Assembly: GCA_046294495.1 (NCBI GenBank)
Contig: JBKBKV010000041.1
Span: 1-16,630, forward strand
Direction: 5' to 3'
Length of the DNA: 16,630 nucleotides
From: HRBIN23 sp046294495
GTDB taxonomy: Bacteria > Chloroflexota > Dehalococcoidia > Lucifugimonadales > HRBIN23
This document shows, piece by piece, positions 15,743 through 16,630 of the stretch (positions are counted from its first letter, which is position 1; every line of letters starts with the position of its first letter). Below the pieces are notes generated by a model. The model worked only from the letters and a program-made list of their open reading frames with translations, made no database searches and was not told where the DNA came from. The position numbers and the translations under genes were made by a program.

Positions 15743-15747
15743 TTGCC

Positions 15748-16116
15748 GTGGCGCTACTGGTCAAGCGTATCTACGCCCCCGCCCAAGAGGGGGACGGCTA
15801 CCGTGTGCTAGTGGACCGCCTGTGGCCCCGGGGCCTTCCCCGCTCCCAGGCGCGAGTGGACGCCTGGCTGAAGGACCTGGCCCCTAGCGATGCCCTGCGC
15901 CGGTGGTTTGGCCACGACCCCCAGCGCTGGGAGGAGTTCCAGAGGCGTTACAGGGAGGAACTGCAAACCCCACACAAGCAGGCCCTCCTGAACGACCTGG
16001 CCCAAAGGGCACGCACAGGAACGGTAACCCTCCTTTTCGCCGCCCGAGACGAGGAGCACAACAATGCCATAGCCCTGCAGCGCATTCTAGAAAGCCAGAT
16101 AAAAGGGGACGAATGA
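15748..16116 (+). CDS. DUF488 / YeaO-family protein
   Basis: This 122-residue soluble protein begins LVKRIYAP and carries the DUF488 signature GYRVLVDRLWPRG (17-29). It continues with WLKDLAPSDALRRWFGHDP and LLFAARDEEHNNA near the C-terminus, all typical of the YeaO (COG3189) branch. Function is unproven; no enzyme motif can be named with confidence. The start is GTG at 15748 because of the GAGGAGGG site. Its TGA overlaps the ATG of the PAS gene (ATGA), so the two are likely translated together. Confidence 0.88.
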   Translation: MALLVKRIYAPAQEGDGYRVLVDRLWPRGLPRSQARVDAWLKDLAPSDALRRWFGHDPQRWEEFQRRYREELQTPHKQALLNDLAQRARTGTVTLLFAARDEEHNNAIALQRILESQIKGDE

Positions 16117-16565
16117 ACCTGGAGGAAACGGGGTGGCTCTGTAGGCAGATTGTGGAGCAGAGCATGGACGCCATTATCGTGGCGGACAGGGAGGGGGTTA
16201 TCCGCCTCTGGAATAGGGGGGCGGAGGCGGTGTTTGGCTGGACGGCAGGGGAAGCGATAGGGCGCTCCCTGGACATCATTATTCCGGAGAGGCACAGGGC
16301 GCGCCATTGGGAGGGATATCGGCGGGTGATGGAAACGGGGGTAACACGCTACGGGCGAGAGGTGCTGGCAGTGCCGGCGTTGAAGAAGGATGGCTCTCGC
16401 GTCTCCATAGAGTTCACTATTGTCCTGATAAGGGGCGATGCTGGGAAGGTGATAGGGGTGGGGGCGGTGATACGGGATGTAACGGCGCGGTGGGAGCGTG
16501 AGCGGGCGACGCTGGAGCGTTTGAAGGCCCTAGAGGCGCAGGTGCAGGCCCTCCAGGGGGGGTAG
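16113..16565 (+). CDS. Single-domain PAS sensor protein with C-terminal coiled coil
   Basis: This 150-residue protein contains one PAS/PAC domain (about 11-124). Marks are DAIIVADREGVIRLWNRGAE (19-38), FGWTAGEAIGR (41-51), a DG turn at 93-94 and IRDVTARWERE at the end of the PAC motif. Residues 125-148 form a Leu/Glu/Ala-rich heptad-like helix. No kinase, GGDEF, EAL or DNA-binding domain follows before the TAG stop, so it must act through partners or as a small binding protein. The helix E-F region PERHRARH (58-65) resembles the FixL heme-ligand stretch. The ATG overlaps the DUF488 stop and AAAAGGGG lies upstream. A longer frame from 15903 overlaps DUF488 and lacks support. Confidence 0.85.
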   Translation: MNLEETGWLCRQIVEQSMDAIIVADREGVIRLWNRGAEAVFGWTAGEAIGRSLDIIIPERHRARHWEGYRRVMETGVTRYGREVLAVPALKKDGSRVSIEFTIVLIRGDAGKVIGVGAVIRDVTARWERERATLERLKALEAQVQALQGG

Positions 16566-16578
16566 ACAATCTCTGCAA

Positions 16579-16630
16579 TCAACCAGCCAGTTTGTCTTTC
16601 TGGGCTTGATAATCCGTGCCGCGCCTCAGC
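16579..16630 (-). CDS. Possible 3' end of a convergent minus-strand gene (partial)
   Basis: On the minus strand an open frame enters from the window edge and ends in TGA at 16581-16579, giving the tail LRRGTDYQAQKDKLAG. The composition (Asp, Gln, Lys, Tyr) is protein-like, and the 13-base distance to the PAS stop would fit a convergent pair. Sixteen codons are too few to identify a family, and a chance open frame is possible. Confidence 0.3.
   Translation of the reverse strand, partial: LRRGTDYQAQKDKLAG

Noticed and set aside
15903..16112. Longer PAS protein starting at 15903
   Set aside because: The extra 70 residues overlap DUF488 in another frame, are low complexity and lack a ribosome-binding site; the ATGA overlap at 16113 is a typical coupled start.
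1..16630. CRISPR arrays, tRNA or rRNA genes, insertion sequences, phage genes, attachment sites or a replication origin
   Set aside because: No direct-repeat arrays, cloverleaf-like sequences, transposase or integrase motifs, or DnaA-box clusters were seen by reading both strands.

Overview
The window is a GC-rich bacterial chromosomal segment. The organism is most likely a member of the Chloroflexota, possibly of the Dehalococcoidia type. This is inferred from a giant membrane protein with the YYYxG domain known mainly from Chloroflexi and Archaea, from the order bL21-bL27-bL31-YqhQ, and from codon and GC style. No 16S rRNA or other taxonomic marker is present, so this remains an inference. 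Apart from the first 3.5 kb and the last ~50 bases, every gene lies on the + strand, tightly packed, often with 4-base start/stop overlaps.

Region 1 (1-3488, minus strand) is one uninterrupted reading frame of at least 1162 codons that leaves the window at base 1. Its first ~640 residues look like a GT-C (PMT/ArnT-type) membrane glycosyltransferase. The rest is a DUF2298/'Chlor_Arch_YYY' membrane domain. Region 2 (3489-3703) is the divergent promoter region. Each side has a TGC-extended -10 box (TGCTACAAT on the minus strand, TGCTATAAT on the plus strand), and a perfect 7-bp inverted repeat lies upstream of both.

Region 3 (3704-4541) holds the ribosomal protein genes rplU, rpmA and rpmE, followed by an 11-bp terminator-like hairpin. 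Region 4 (4601-15023) starts with a YqhQ/DUF1385 membrane protein. It continues as a long arginine biosynthesis run: argJ, a GNAT acetyltransferase, argB, argD, ilvD, argG, an acyl-CoA dehydrogenase and argH. ArgJ supplies both the first acetylation of glutamate and recovery of the acetyl group from N-acetylornithine. ArgB phosphorylates N-acetylglutamate, ArgD makes N-acetylornithine, and ArgG plus ArgH convert citrulline to arginine. argC and argF are not in the window. ilvD (branched-chain amino acids), the acyl-CoA dehydrogenase and the GNAT enzyme are interleaved guests.

Region 5 (15033-16565) holds rpe (pentose phosphate pathway), a DUF488/YeaO-family protein and a 150-residue single-PAS protein with a C-terminal coiled coil and no output domain. 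The last 50 bases may hold the 3' end of a convergent minus-strand gene.

Nothing here is a clearly new system such as a defence island, phage or transposon. The points most worth a second look are the glycosyltransferase-YYY fusion, the unusual membership of the arginine cluster, the divergent promoter dyad, and the heme-PAS-like features of the last complete gene.
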